From Marseilla massiliensis (GTDB lineage: Bacteria > Bacteroidota > Bacteroidia > Bacteroidales > Bacteroidaceae), in NCBI RefSeq assembly GCF_016899955.1, contig NZ_JACJJL010000007.1, forward strand, positions 1 through 64,000: DNA of 64,000 nucleotides, in the 5' to 3' direction. Positions within the stretch are counted from its first letter, which is position 1. Each line of letters opens with the position of its first letter. Positions 35,490 to 46,901 of the stretch are shown piece after piece. The notes beneath the pieces were generated by a model. That model did not search any database. It was not told the DNA's origin and worked only from the letters and a program-made list of their open reading frames with translations. Position numbers and translations under genes: made by a program.

Positions 35490-36116
35490 ATGAATATACT
35501 ATCCAAATTGTTTCGTCACAAGGATGCTGAAGAGAAGAAAGTGGGCGGCATGGAAGACTTCATGACCCTCATCCGTGTTTATTTCCAGGCGGCTATAGCT
35601 TCTGAGCTCGGCATCACCAACCTTGCCATGCTTCCCGACATGCGTGTGTTCAAGACCACGCTCCACGTGCCGACGGTCAACAACCGCCTTGGTGTGGGCG
35701 AGAAGGCCCGTTGCAAGAAAATGCTCAAAGAGATATATTCGATGGACGACGACTTCTTCAAGGAGATTGACCAGAGCGTTCGCCGCAGGTGCCGCAAGCT
35801 GCAAGACGTTCAGGTATACCTTGTACAGTTCCAGGGTTTCACCCAGGATCTCATGATGCTCATGGGCAACCTGATGAAGTTCAAGCTGCGTTTGCCCAGC
35901 GTTTTCAAGGGAGCGCTGTACAAGATGACCGAGAAAACCGTCGACAGCATATACAACAAGAACAACTTCACGGAGCCCGGTGTGATGAAGGCCGTTGTGT
36001 CTGTGCGTGAGTATTCGCACCGACTGGGCTTCTCGCAGCGCTGGGTGACAGACTTTGTCTATAACGTTGTCATGCTGGCCAAGAAAGAGCCGCAGCCCAA
36101 GGGCGATGATAAATGA
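35490..36116 (+). CDS. Conserved-looking protein of unknown function
   Basis: 208 residues from ATG 35490, chosen as the first ATG after the leader hairpin. Cytoplasmic, no signal or membrane segment. The sequence is rich in Lys and Met (MEDFMTLIRVYFQAAIASELGITNLAMLPDMR near the start) and mainly helical. I recognise no domain. Its codon use fits its neighbours. It lies upstream of the zapA cluster in the same direction but a separate promoter follows it, so it is probably its own unit. Confidence 0.75.
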   Translation: MNILSKLFRHKDAEEKKVGGMEDFMTLIRVYFQAAIASELGITNLAMLPDMRVFKTTLHVPTVNNRLGVGEKARCKKMLKEIYSMDDDFFKEIDQSVRRRCRKLQDVQVYLVQFQGFTQDLMMLMGNLMKFKLRLPSVFKGALYKMTEKTVDSIYNKNNFTEPGVMKAVVSVREYSHRLGFSQRWVTDFVYNVVMLAKKEPQPKGDDK

Positions 36117-36186
36117 TTATAGATAAAAAACATTAAATAAAGCATTCCCCTGATGTGATATTGCAAACAAATTGAAGATATTTTAA

Positions 36187-36194
36187 TACCTTTG
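36187..36194 (+). promoter_or_regulatory. Promoter -7 element of the zapA-rny cluster
   Basis: TACCTTTG; a TTG at 36161-36163 is 23 bp upstream, slightly long. The predicted start near 36201 gives a leader of about 14 nt before ATG 36215. Confidence 0.65.
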
Positions 36195-36214
36195 TATTCA
36201 GAGACTTGTTGCCT

Positions 36215-36511
36215 ATGGCTTCAGATGAACAGACTTTGGCATTATTCCAGACCCGCGTGCGGGACTTGCTCCTTCAGTTTAACAGACTGAAACAGGAGAA
36301 CGACGAGCTATATGCCATGGTTGACCAGAATGAGAGGGAGATAAGCGACCTCCGTGGGAAGCTGGAGCAGAAATGCGATGAATATGAAGCATTGAAGATG
36401 ATGAAGATGTTGGAGGTTTCAGACGAAGACATCGAAGTCACCAAAGGCCGTTTGTCAAGGCTCATAAGGGATGTTAACAAATGCATCACTATCTTGTCTG
36501 AACAGAAATAG
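36215..36511 (+). CDS. Small coiled-coil protein upstream of ZapA
   Basis: 98 residues. Residues 8-60 form a charged heptad-rich coiled coil (TRVRDLLLQFNRLKQENDELYAMVDQNEREISDLRGKLEQ). It precedes zapA by 10 bp in an operon, a position where Bacteroidetes often encode a ZapB-like small coiled-coil protein. A role in division-ring assembly is inference from context. Confidence 0.78.
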   Translation: MASDEQTLALFQTRVRDLLLQFNRLKQENDELYAMVDQNEREISDLRGKLEQKCDEYEALKMMKMLEVSDEDIEVTKGRLSRLIRDVNKCITILSEQK

Positions 36512-36521
36512 ATAGAGATTG

Positions 36522-36830
36522 ATGGCAGAGCAGAACAGAGATAAACTACATATACGGTTGCACGTCTACGACGAAGAGTTGGAAGTCGTCGTCGACCGCG
36601 ATGAGGAAGAGTACTATCGGGCTGCCGCTAAGCTCATTACGGACCGCTACAATGTCTATGCGCAGATGTACAAGGGCCATAAGGGCGACCATACGATAGC
36701 ACTCATGACACTTATTGATATAGCGCTTCAGTACCAGAAGGAGCGCTATAAGAACGACACCGCGCCATACAATGATATTCTCACACGTCTGACTGCTGAA
36801 ATCGAGGATGCACTTAGCGATAAAAGATGA
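36522..36830 (+). CDS. zapA: Cell division protein ZapA
   Basis: 102 residues from ATG 36522. The N-terminal beta-rich domain ([38 protein letters not shown]) and helical C-terminus ([19 protein letters not shown]) match Bacteroidetes ZapA, which binds FtsZ and bundles filaments. It lies 28 bp before rny and 10 bp after the coiled-coil gene. Confidence 0.88.
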   Translation: MAEQNRDKLHIRLHVYDEELEVVVDRDEEEYYRAAAKLITDRYNVYAQMYKGHKGDHTIALMTLIDIALQYQKERYKNDTAPYNDILTRLTAEIEDALSDKR

Positions 36831-36858
36831 GAATATTAACAACTTTATATTAAGCTTT

Positions 36859-38394
36859 ATGATTATAGAAATAATTATCGGCGCCGCCGCATTGGTGATT
36901 GGTGGGGTTGGCGGATATCTCGTTTTCCGATATGTACTAACGGGAAAATATAATGAGATGATGGAGGCCGCAGAGAAGGAGGCCAATGTTATGAAAGAGA
37001 AAAAGCTGCTTGAGGTCAAGGAGAAGTTCCTTAACAAGAAGAGCGAGCTGGAGAAGGAGGTGCAGGTGCGCAACATGCACATACAGCAAAGCGAGAACAA
37101 GCTGAAGCAGCGCGAGATTTCCCTCAACCAGAGGCAAGAAGAATTGGGCCGTCGTAAGAACGACCTTGACAACCAGCAAGTGCGCATAGAGAATGAAAAG
37201 AAGTTGATACAGATGCGCCATGAAGAACTTGAGAAGATGCAGTTGCAGGAGAGGGCCAAGCTCGAAGAACTGTCGGGACTGAGCGCCGACGAGGCTAAGC
37301 AACGGCTTGTGGAAGCCATGAAAGACGAAGCAAAGACCGACGCACAGAGCTATATAAATGAGATTATGGACGAGGCAAAGCTTAATGCCAACGCCCAGGC
37401 ACGCAAGATAGTCATCCAGACCATACAGCGCGTTGCCACCGAGACTGCCATTGAAAACAGCGTCAGCGTATTCCATATAGACAACGACGAGGTTAAAGGC
37501 CGCATCATTGGCCGCGAAGGCCGCAACATACGTGCGCTCGAGGCTGCCACAGGGGTGGAGATTGTGGTAGACGACACCCCCGAGGCCATCGTCATCAGCG
37601 CTTTCGACCCCATCAGGCGTGAGGTATGCCGCCTTGCGCTGCACCAGCTCGTGTCTGACGGGCGCATCCATCCGGCCCGCATCGAGGAGGTTGTGCAGAA
37701 GGTGAAGAAGCAACTTGAAAACGAGGTCATTGAGACCGGAAAGCGCACTGCCATCGACCTTGGCATACACGGGCTCCACCCGGAGTTGATACGCATCATC
37801 GGAAAGATGAAATACCGCAGCTCTTACGGGCAGAACCTGCTCCAGCACGCCCGCGAGACGGCCAACCTGTGTGCCGTGATGGCATCAGAACTCGGGCTCA
37901 ACCCAAAGAAAGCCAAGCGTGCGGGATTGCTGCACGACATAGGCAAGGTGCCCGACGAGGAGAGCGAACTGCCCCATGCGTTGTACGGGGCGAAGATTGC
38001 CGAGAAGTATAAGGAGAAGCCCGATATCTGCAACGCCATTGCCGCCCACCACGACGAGTGCGAGATGAACACCCTGCTTGCGCCCATCGTTCAGGTTTGC
38101 GACGCCATCAGCGGTGCCCGTCCGGGTGCCCGCAGGGAGATAGTAGAGGCTTATATCAAGCGCCTCAACGACCTCGAGGCCATTGCCATGAGCTATCCCG
38201 GCGTTACAAAGACCTATGCCATACAGGCGGGTAGGGAGCTTCGCGTCATCGTTGGTGCCGACAAGATGGACGACAACGAGACAGAGGCACTCTCGGGCGA
38301 GATTGCCAACAAGATACAGACGGAAATGACTTATCCCGGACAGGTTAAGATTACCGTCATACGCGAGACGCGCAGCGTGGCCTACGCTAAGTGA
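36859..38394 (+). CDS. rny: Ribonuclease Y
   Basis: 511 residues from ATG 36859, which places the N-terminal membrane helix ([22 protein letters not shown]) first. Then a long coiled coil (30-200), a KH domain ([33 protein letters not shown]), and the HD domain with GLLHDIGKV and AAHHDE. RNase Y is a membrane-anchored endonuclease that starts mRNA decay. A strong terminator follows the stop by about 35 bp. Confidence 0.96.
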   Translation: MIIEIIIGAAALVIGGVGGYLVFRYVLTGKYNEMMEAAEKEANVMKEKKLLEVKEKFLNKKSELEKEVQVRNMHIQQSENKLKQREISLNQRQEELGRRKNDLDNQQVRIENEKKLIQMRHEELEKMQLQERAKLEELSGLSADEAKQRLVEAMKDEAKTDAQSYINEIMDEAKLNANAQARKIVIQTIQRVATETAIENSVSVFHIDNDEVKGRIIGREGRNIRALEAATGVEIVVDDTPEAIVISAFDPIRREVCRLALHQLVSDGRIHPARIEEVVQKVKKQLENEVIETGKRTAIDLGIHGLHPELIRIIGKMKYRSSYGQNLLQHARETANLCAVMASELGLNPKKAKRAGLLHDIGKVPDEESELPHALYGAKIAEKYKEKPDICNAIAAHHDECEMNTLLAPIVQVCDAISGARPGARREIVEAYIKRLNDLEAIAMSYPGVTKTYAIQAGRELRVIVGADKMDDNETEALSGEIANKIQTEMTYPGQVKITVIRETRSVAYAK

Positions 38395-38428
38395 TGGGCT
38401 TTGCGGCGCCATTGCGCCACGACTCGTG

Positions 38429-38461
38429 AAAAGCAGTGCGGCATTGCCGCACTGCTTTTTT
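38429..38461 (+). terminator. Intrinsic terminator after rny
   Basis: AAAAGCAGTGCGGC and GCCGCACTGCTTTT form a nearly perfect 14-bp stem with a tiny loop, ending in TTTTTT. Confidence 0.93.
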
Positions 38462-39615
38462 GTTTGTGGATCTGAGGGCCTGTAGGCCTGTTTACATTGC
38501 TGTTTCCGTGATGGTGCTGCCCCGGCCTGCCGTCCACGTGGCTGCCTTGGTGCTGCCGGCCGGTGGTTGCCGCCATCCAATCAGCTGCTTGCTGGCGGTG
38601 GTGTATGGTCGTGGCTCCCCGCAACAGGCATACGGCTGCAAGCGGTGCAGGCAGGCCCTTGACCCAACCGTGCGGCGTCTGGCGTCGAGGCGTGGCGTGA
38701 GCCGCATCGTGGTTTTGCACGCGCGGCATCATCACGCCATTATGTGGCTCGCTGCATTTATGCATAATCCACAGCCATATTGCCTGAAATAGCCAATGGC
38801 CTGAGCCAGAGGTGGTTGGGTGAAGCGCATGGGCTGGCCGGCAGAACAGCCCGTATTGGAATGCAAGACGGCCTGTTCCGCGCTTCATAACGGCCCGTAT
38901 TGCGCTTCAAAACGGCCCATGTTGCCCGCCGGCCACTGCACAGGGGTGGGATCGGGGCAGCAATGCCGGGTGTCCGAATGTTTTCGTTTACCTCGATTCA
39001 CAGTGAATATGCGTTGCCATACTGCTTCACTCCTGCGTTCATTATGATGCGTTTTGTGGTGTGGTTTAGCCGGTGGCGTTGCTCGGAGCCATTTTTCCCA
39101 AAAAGCCGAACGTCGGTTGCTACGGTTGAGGCAGGCTTCGTTTACGCTACTTTCATGCACCATCGGCATCGGCCTTCTTCAAGTCGTGGCCTGCCGACAG
39201 GCATGCATAGCCGTGCATGCTCTGCTGTGATGGCCGCTTGCTTTTGGCCGTTGGCGTGACTTTGGGGGCCGGGGCGGCATCGGCGGCCGCCATACTGCCG
39301 TATGCCCAGTGGGGCGTCATGCCTGCTACTGAATGTTTTCAGCCTTGCTGCAGCCATGTTTCTGTAAACGGCAATGCCTTCGGGGGGGGCAGCATTGCCA
39401 ACAGGCAACAGCCCCCGGGATAGGCCTTGACGGCAGTCGGCATGCAGGTTGCCTGGCAATTAGTCTGCGTGACATATGGCCAAGTGGTATTGCTGTTTTG
39501 TTTTTCATGCCTGTCGTGTTGGCAATGTAAGCCCCGTGTGCACTCACTGGCAGCCGTAATGTAGGCTTGTATAGAGCATGTGGCTTTCGTCTCATGGCAT
39601 TGCCATTCCACATGA
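38462..39615. other. 1.2-kb region without a recognisable gene
   Basis: GC-rich DNA with only short frames that lack any domain or promoter. Array H lies inside (38842-38929). Together with the DNA up to 39881 it separates rny from the META lipoprotein. Confidence 0.6.
38842..38929 (+). repeat. 22-bp tandem array H (four units)
   Basis: Units start at 38842, 38864, 38886 and 38908, reading ..AACAGCCCGTATTGG.., ..GACGGCCTGTTCCGC.., ..AACGGCCCGTATTGC.. and ..AACGGCCCATGTTGC... The period is exact. It is the last array in the window. Confidence 0.8.
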
Positions 39616-39652
39616 AAGGGGAGAACAGCCTCGCCTGGCGTATTCTCCCCTT
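39616..39652. terminator. Hairpin downstream of the META gene
   Basis: AAGGGGAGAA and TTCTCCCCTT form a 10-bp perfect stem with a 17-nt loop, 230 bp beyond the META stop. The T run is short on the minus strand. The 39653-39881 stretch has no gene. Confidence 0.5.
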
Positions 39653-39881
39653 CGGAATATGAGTTTAATTTTGTGTGTTTGTGATTACCCTTTCTTTATA
39701 AAATATCTGTTTTCATTTCATCAAGGCCATATCCTGCCACCGCCGATTTGAGCGTGTTTCCGTTTGGGTTAGCCTGTTTTCTTCGCAGAGAACGGCTATG
39801 CCATGAGGCAAGCATACATACATGTGCCGAAAACACTGCTCACACTGGCGGTAGGCGAAGCCGGAACATGCGCAGGATTCA

Positions 39882-40658
39882 TCATCTTGCAAGTTCCAAA
39901 ATCAGCATTCCACTATTGTTAAAGAAAGCCAGATGGCCGTTTTTCAGCTTGCCGAACGATTTCACCTGGGCAAGTGCGGTCATTATGTTGTTTTCATTTT
40001 CCATGTCGGGGCATGCCATCCTGGTAGTTGCGGCTTGCCCGAACGATATGCTTCGAGGCCCGTCCTTGCCTTGTTCTATGCCCCCCATGATGCGGTTGCA
40101 GCCGGTGGTGCCACTCAGTTTGTTGGCTTTTGTGTCGAACGACAACGCCGGTGCCTCTCTGTCTTTGGTGGTCTTCAGGCTCTGTCCGAACACCTTGGCT
40201 ATGGTCCATTCGCCTTCCATTTCGGCGTAGGCCATGTCTTCAAATCTCTTTTCCAGCCTTGCCACCTTGTTTCCTTTCTCGTCGAGCAGTGCCAGCGAGC
40301 CGTCTTTTTCCTGCTTGAAGTCCTTGGCCTTGTTCAGGGCGGCCAACACCTTGCTTTCGGTCTCCATGTCGGGGCAGGCCATCATCGTGCTGCCCATCCT
40401 TTGGAAATCGGGCTTCTGCGTCTTGGGGTCTATCGAGCCCATTATCCTGTTGCATCCGCTGTAACCGTAGATGCGGCCCTCTTTCAGGTCAAAGCCAATG
40501 TAAGGTGCTTGTCCGGTTGTTGTCTTTATTGCGTTTCCGTCAGCCTCTGTTATGTTCCATTCGCTGTTCAAGGCTTCCTGAAGTCCTTTTTGTGGTTTGT
40601 TGCACGCAGTGAATGCCATTGCGCAAAGTGCTGCGGCTACGATTAGGTTTCTCTTCAT
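39882..40658 (-). CDS. Lipoprotein with two META (HslJ-like) domains
   Basis: 258 residues from ATG 40658, which gives a lipoprotein signal (AMAFTACNK, Cys19). Two META domains follow, about 35-135 and 150-258. Each has the core SGCNRIMG or TGCNRIMG and then MACPDME, so the gene arose by domain duplication. META proteins are envelope proteins linked in some bacteria to novobiocin resistance or stress; role here unknown. The longer open frame to 40775 lacks a signal and is less likely. Confidence 0.86.
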   Translation of the reverse strand: MKRNLIVAAALCAMAFTACNKPQKGLQEALNSEWNITEADGNAIKTTTGQAPYIGFDLKEGRIYGYSGCNRIMGSIDPKTQKPDFQRMGSTMMACPDMETESKVLAALNKAKDFKQEKDGSLALLDEKGNKVARLEKRFEDMAYAEMEGEWTIAKVFGQSLKTTKDREAPALSFDTKANKLSGTTGCNRIMGGIEQGKDGPRSISFGQAATTRMACPDMENENNIMTALAQVKSFGKLKNGHLAFFNNSGMLILELAR

Positions 40659-40752
40659 GTCTCTGCTGTTTGTAAGTTGCTTATGTCTTGTTTGTCTACC
40701 ACTAAAATGAGGTAGCGGCGCAAATATTGCATGGAAAAGTGTTAAAAAGAGC

Positions 40753-40790
40753 AAAACCGGCCCAGTCCGTCCCACCCGTGGGGCGGTTTT
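40753..40790 (-). terminator. Probable terminator of the ligA-umuDC operon
   Basis: On the minus strand AAAACCG..CCC pairs with GGG..CCGGTTTT, followed by GCTCTTTTT. It begins 18 bp after the umuC stop. Confidence 0.6.
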
Positions 40791-40808
40791 AGGCCGGCCG
40801 TGGTGTTG

Positions 40809-42083
40809 TCATTGTGTTTTCACCCTTATTATTTCCTTTATGTCTGTGGTGTAGTGCTTCGACGAATGCTCATGTTTCAATTGCCATGCACTGCCCGTTC
40901 CCTGCACTGCCACTTTCACGGTGTTATGCCCGTTTTTCCTGTTTATCGTGTCGATGGCCTTGGCCAGCCGCGCCTGTTTCTCGCGGTCGGTGGTGTCAAA
41001 GAGGTCGGCCTGAATTGCCTTGTCTGGCATGGTGTTCCATGTTATTACACCGGCTTTTTTGTAGTGATACCTGTTGTCGCCCGGCCATTCGGCCCTAAGC
41101 GCCTTGACCGCCGTGCTCACTATTTCCTGTTGGTCGTTGGTTGCCACTGCAAACTGTACTGTACGGTTGATGGGGTAGTGGGGCATGTCCGTCCTGAACC
41201 GGCTCGTGTAAGCGAATACCGTGAGCGTGGCGCAGCAGCTGTGCTGCTGTTTTAGCTTGCGTGAGCATGCCGCGGCAAAGTTTGCCACGGCTTCCTCCAC
41301 CTTTCCCAGCTCGCACAGTCCGCCGTCGGCAAAGCTCCTGCTGGTGCAGATGCTTTTCTTTTGCGGCAGTTCGTCGATGTCTATGCAACTCGTGCCCCTC
41401 AGTTCCTGCCATGTTCGCACGCCGGTCACGGTGAGCAATTGCCTCACCCACGACTCGCTGAGGCGCGTAAAGTCCCATGCCGTTCGCACGCCGGCGCTTT
41501 CCAGCCGGGCCTTGTTGCGCCTTCCTATGCCCCACACTTCGCCTATGGGCAGGCCCATCAGTGCCTTTGTCCGTTTTTCGTCGGTGTCTATCATGCACAC
41601 CCCGCCGTAGCCTTTGTATCGTTTGCCGTAATGTCCGGCCACCTTGGCCAGCGTTTTCGTGGGTGCGATGCCCATCGTTACGGGTATGCCCGTTCCCCGT
41701 CCGATAGATTTCACTATCTTCCTTCCGTAGTCGTACAGTTCGTTGCCGGTGCCGAGGCCGGACAGGTCGATGAAAGCCTCGTCGATGGAGTACTGGGTCA
41801 GTTCGGGCGAAAAGTCGGCAAGCATCATCATCACCCTGCGGCTCATGTCGCCGTAAAGCGCGTAGTTTGAGCTGAAAACGGCCACTTTGTTTGCCTCGAG
41901 CAGGTTTCGCGCCTGGTAGTATGGCACGCCCATGCCAATGCCCAAGGCCTTGGCCTCGTTGCTCCGTGCAATGACGCACCCGTCGTTGTTAGACAATACC
42001 ACCACGGGCACGTCTCTCAGTGCGGGGTTGAACACTCTTTCGCACGAGCAGTAGAAGTTGTTGCAGTCTACAAGGCCGTACAT
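40809..42083 (-). CDS. umuC: Y-family DNA polymerase V subunit
   Basis: 424 residues. Catalytic carboxylates are in place: Asp6 ([10 protein letters not shown]) and Asp101-Glu102 ([12 protein letters not shown]). [11 protein letters not shown], the helix-hairpin-helix [13 protein letters not shown] and a C-terminal little-finger domain follow. UmuC with processed UmuD carries out error-prone bypass of DNA lesions. It lies 3 bp after umuD and is the last gene of the operon. Confidence 0.95.
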   Translation of the reverse strand: MYGLVDCNNFYCSCERVFNPALRDVPVVVLSNNDGCVIARSNEAKALGIGMGVPYYQARNLLEANKVAVFSSNYALYGDMSRRVMMMLADFSPELTQYSIDEAFIDLSGLGTGNELYDYGRKIVKSIGRGTGIPVTMGIAPTKTLAKVAGHYGKRYKGYGGVCMIDTDEKRTKALMGLPIGEVWGIGRRNKARLESAGVRTAWDFTRLSESWVRQLLTVTGVRTWQELRGTSCIDIDELPQKKSICTSRSFADGGLCELGKVEEAVANFAAACSRKLKQQHSCCATLTVFAYTSRFRTDMPHYPINRTVQFAVATNDQQEIVSTAVKALRAEWPGDNRYHYKKAGVITWNTMPDKAIQADLFDTTDREKQARLAKAIDTINRKNGHNTVKVAVQGTGSAWQLKHEHSSKHYTTDIKEIIRVKTQ

Positions 42084-42086
42084 TGC

Positions 42087-42524
42087 TCACCTCCTAAGTT
42101 GCCGCTTGATGTTGTATGTCAGTACGCCCCAAACTATGAAGTTGTTATCTTCAGTCACCTTTATCGGCTTGTATTGGTCGTTGGCCGGCATGAGCCACAG
42201 GCAGTTGGCGGCCTTGTCGGTCTTCACCCGCTTTAGGGTGAACTCGCCGTCGATGAATGCCACCACTATGTCGCCGTTTTGCGCTTCTATAGACTTGTCT
42301 ATCACGAGCAGGTCGCCGTCGTCGATTCCGCATCCGGTCATAGAGTCGCCTACGGCCCTTGCGTAGAATGTTGTTGCGGGGTGGTGCACCAGTTCGTGGT
42401 TTAGGTCGATGCTTTCGCCCATATAGTCTTGTGCCGGCGACGGGAAACCGGCCCTGATGCCCTGGTCGGCAAAGGCCAGGTTGAGTTGGCTGCTCAGGTC
42501 AGCCGAATACAATTCCAGCTTCAT
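42087..42524 (-). CDS. umuD: UmuD-like S24 peptidase
   Basis: 145 residues. Self-cleavage would fall at Ala25-Gly26 (GIRAGFPSP); the catalytic Ser61 (VGDSMTG) and Lys98 (FTLKRVK) sit almost exactly as Ser60 and Lys97 of E. coli UmuD. There is no DNA-binding domain, so it is not LexA. RecA-stimulated cleavage would activate the UmuC partner encoded next to it. Confidence 0.94.
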   Translation of the reverse strand: MKLELYSADLSSQLNLAFADQGIRAGFPSPAQDYMGESIDLNHELVHHPATTFYARAVGDSMTGCGIDDGDLLVIDKSIEAQNGDIVVAFIDGEFTLKRVKTDKAANCLWLMPANDQYKPIKVTEDNNFIVWGVLTYNIKRQLRR

Positions 42525-42529
42525 TTGCC

Positions 42530-43198
42530 TTACCTGTATGTGGTGATGGTGCCGCCGTCGCTACCGGCATACCTCCTGAGCAGGTCTTGCATGTATGACG
42601 CGCAGGCTTCCACCTGCTTGCTGTCGCCGTCGTATCCGTTTACCAGAAACAGCACATGCGTAGTTTCCAGTGTCATTTTTGTTCGCTCGTTGTCGCTTGT
42701 CGGCGTTCCCACCCCGCCCTTCGCGTCGCGGTATACCGGCAGCCCGGCAATGTTGAGCAGCCCCCGGCCAATGCCCTCATACGGTTCGCCCTCGCGGCCA
42801 ATGCCCAGTGTGAGCGTGTCGCCGCAGAATTTGTCGGCGTCAAACCCGCCTATGCTGTATCCGTAGGCCATGCTTGCCAGGTTGACAAGGTCTACGAGTG
42901 TGTCTATCCTGTATAGCTCCTTGCCCTGCAGCACCCGCCTTACCAGTGCTTCGCCCGACGGGCGGTAGCGGCTGGGGTCTTTGCCGCAAGCCCGGTAGAC
43001 GCGCCGCGTGGCTTCTATTGCCGGCATCTGTTTCAGGCTTTCGGTGGTCAGCCTGCTGCGGTAGTCGGCACTCAATGCGCCTATCTCTTGCCACAGCGCG
43101 TCGCTGTGCCCGCTGTTTTGTGCTGTGGCTTCAACGGCGGCGCCCACAAAGCCTGGGCACACCGTCTCTATTTCGTCTGATACGATGATGTTGATCAT
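42530..43198 (-). CDS. B3/4 domain protein
   Basis: 222 residues. It resembles the B3/4 domain of phenylalanyl-tRNA synthetase beta (IEATRRVYRACGKDPSRYRPSGEALVRRVLQGKELYRIDTLVDLVN). Free-standing members may edit or bind charged tRNA, but the role is not established. It sits 3 bp after ligA and 5 bp before umuD, so it is part of the operon. Confidence 0.87.
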   Translation of the reverse strand: MINIIVSDEIETVCPGFVGAAVEATAQNSGHSDALWQEIGALSADYRSRLTTESLKQMPAIEATRRVYRACGKDPSRYRPSGEALVRRVLQGKELYRIDTLVDLVNLASMAYGYSIGGFDADKFCGDTLTLGIGREGEPYEGIGRGLLNIAGLPVYRDAKGGVGTPTSDNERTKMTLETTHVLFLVNGYDGDSKQVEACASYMQDLLRRYAGSDGGTITTYR

Positions 43199-43201
43199 AT
43201 T

Positions 43202-45256
<2,055 letters not shown>

Positions 45257-45328
45257 TCACCGATGTTCTTCCCTGCGAAAAAAATGCTATTGCCATTCTC
45301 AGTGTTTTTCGCATGTTGTGGGCAGGAT

Positions 45329-45393
45329 GCAAAAAGAGCGCACCGCCATGTGCCCTCTTGTGAAGAGTGGCAATGGCGGTGCGCCCTTTTTGC
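45329..45393 (-). terminator. Terminator of the BspA-like gene
   Basis: GCAAAAAG..CGCACCGCCAT (45329-45349) pairs with ATGGCGGTGCG..CTTTTTGC (45373-45393). A-rich and T-rich flanks make it bidirectional in form. Confidence 0.8.
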
Positions 45394-45425
45394 GTTTACG
45401 GCCTTGCGGCCCCATGTTGTGCTTT

Positions 45426-46847
45426 CTATCTCACAACGACCTTTGTCTTTTCGCCATGTGCGCTTACTATGCAAATACCGGCCGGTGCTTCCACAATGTC
45501 AGTTCCATCGGCCACACCTTCAGCCACGAGCTGTCCTCCGGCCGCATATACCTTATATGCAACAGGCTCACCGTTTGCGCTGATGTTTATGCAGCCTTTA
45601 CCGCCTGTCACGCTACAGCCATCCGATGCCGCAATTTCGTCGTTTATGTCCGCCGGGAAGTCGGCTGTCTCGCGTATTTCGGCAAAGCCCTTGGCAAACA
45701 TTGAGGCCTCATACAGGCTCTTAGTGCCGATGGGAACATACAGAACGGCATCTGCCGCAATCTTGTCGAAAGGCGGCTGCGGGGCATTGGCCGCGCCTGA
45801 GCCTGCATTGGCCATGCTGTGTATGAACTGAACTTCGGGAGGCGTCTGCCTCGGGCAGTACACTTCGCGTAGGTTCTCGCACCCGGCGAATGCCGAATTG
45901 CCAATTCTTTCAAGAGATTCCGGCAGAATGAGCTTTGTCAGGCTCATGTTTCCGAAAAATGCTTCGTTGCCTATTGCCTCAAGTTTACCCGGCAACGCCA
46001 ATGTGGTGAAGCCGCACGACTTGAATGCTTCTTGGAATATCATTGCGAGTTCTGACGGCCATCTAACATCGCTTAGTCTGTTGCAATCTTCAAACACGTT
46101 GTTCACTATTACGGTCAATCGGTTGGGCAGTACGATCTTACGCATGGACCAATCATCGTAAAAGGCGTATTCCTCAATGTTTTTTACGCTTTCAGGAATT
46201 ATCATCTCCTCTACTTTTGCAATATTTGCAAATGCGAAGGGGCCAATGTTTTCAATCCCGTATGGAATGTCAATGGTCATTAAGTTGGAGCACAAGTTAA
46301 ACGCTTCTATTCCAAGGTGCCTGATGGTCGATGGCAAGCTGACCGATTTTAGGCTATAGCAGCTATAAAAGCAGCCTGCTCCGATTGATTCTACACCTTC
46401 CGGTATGATGGCAGTCTTTAGGTAATTACATTGGTTAAATGCCATATCCCCGATGCTTTTGAGTGTTGTCGGGAATCTTATTTCTCTCATTGTTGGGTTG
46501 CAAAACACTTCGTTTCCTATGACCCGAAGCGTTTTTGGCAGCACTATCGAATCGAGATGTACCGGGTCAAATGATATGTAAAACGCATTTTCGGGCAGCG
46601 AATCGTTCTCAACCTCGCTTTCGCCTAAGTCAATCACCCGCAACTTACCTTTGGCGAGGCATTGGCGCATCACCGGGAAGTCAGTGTGCTTCAAGCTTCC
46701 CTTAACCACCAGCGTGTCTATTTCCAGCATGTCTTCGCCCAGCAATGCCTCCAAAGCCTGCCCGTCTTTCACGTCAACCACCCTTTTTGTCTGTGCCTCT
46801 ATGGCGTTGGCCAAGAGCAACAGCATCAATATCAAAACTTGTTTCAT
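45426..46847 (-). CDS. Secreted BspA-type leucine-rich repeat protein
   Basis: 473 residues with a signal peptide (about 1-18). From about 95 to 340 there are roughly ten BspA-type (LRR_5) repeats with the AFxxCxxLxxVxLPxxLxxIG pattern. Residues 420-473 (VYAAGGQLVAEGV..VEAPAGICIVSAHGEKTKVVVR) look like a type IX secretion sorting domain. Such proteins bind host matrix or other bacteria. It follows the peptidase gene by 54 bp, separated by a terminator hairpin. Confidence 0.88.
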   Translation of the reverse strand: MKQVLILMLLLLANAIEAQTKRVVDVKDGQALEALLGEDMLEIDTLVVKGSLKHTDFPVMRQCLAKGKLRVIDLGESEVENDSLPENAFYISFDPVHLDSIVLPKTLRVIGNEVFCNPTMREIRFPTTLKSIGDMAFNQCNYLKTAIIPEGVESIGAGCFYSCYSLKSVSLPSTIRHLGIEAFNLCSNLMTIDIPYGIENIGPFAFANIAKVEEMIIPESVKNIEEYAFYDDWSMRKIVLPNRLTVIVNNVFEDCNRLSDVRWPSELAMIFQEAFKSCGFTTLALPGKLEAIGNEAFFGNMSLTKLILPESLERIGNSAFAGCENLREVYCPRQTPPEVQFIHSMANAGSGAANAPQPPFDKIAADAVLYVPIGTKSLYEASMFAKGFAEIRETADFPADINDEIAASDGCSVTGGKGCINISANGEPVAYKVYAAGGQLVAEGVADGTDIVEAPAGICIVSAHGEKTKVVVR

Positions 46848-46866
46848 AGTTGTAAAGCCTTTAAAG

Positions 46867-46891
46867 GCAGGCCGGGCAGCCCCCGGCCTGC
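46867..46891 (-). terminator. Terminator between the peptidase and BspA-like genes
   Basis: GCAGGCCGGG and CCCGGCCTGC form a perfect 10-bp stem with a 5-nt loop, followed on the minus strand by CTTTAAAGGCTTT. Confidence 0.7.
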
Positions 46892-46901
46892 ACTGGTTTC
46901 G

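Noticed and set aside
36808..36858. Longer rny start at 36808
   Set aside because: It overlaps the end of zapA and would put a charged extension ahead of the membrane helix; ATG 36859 gives the usual RNase Y N-terminus.
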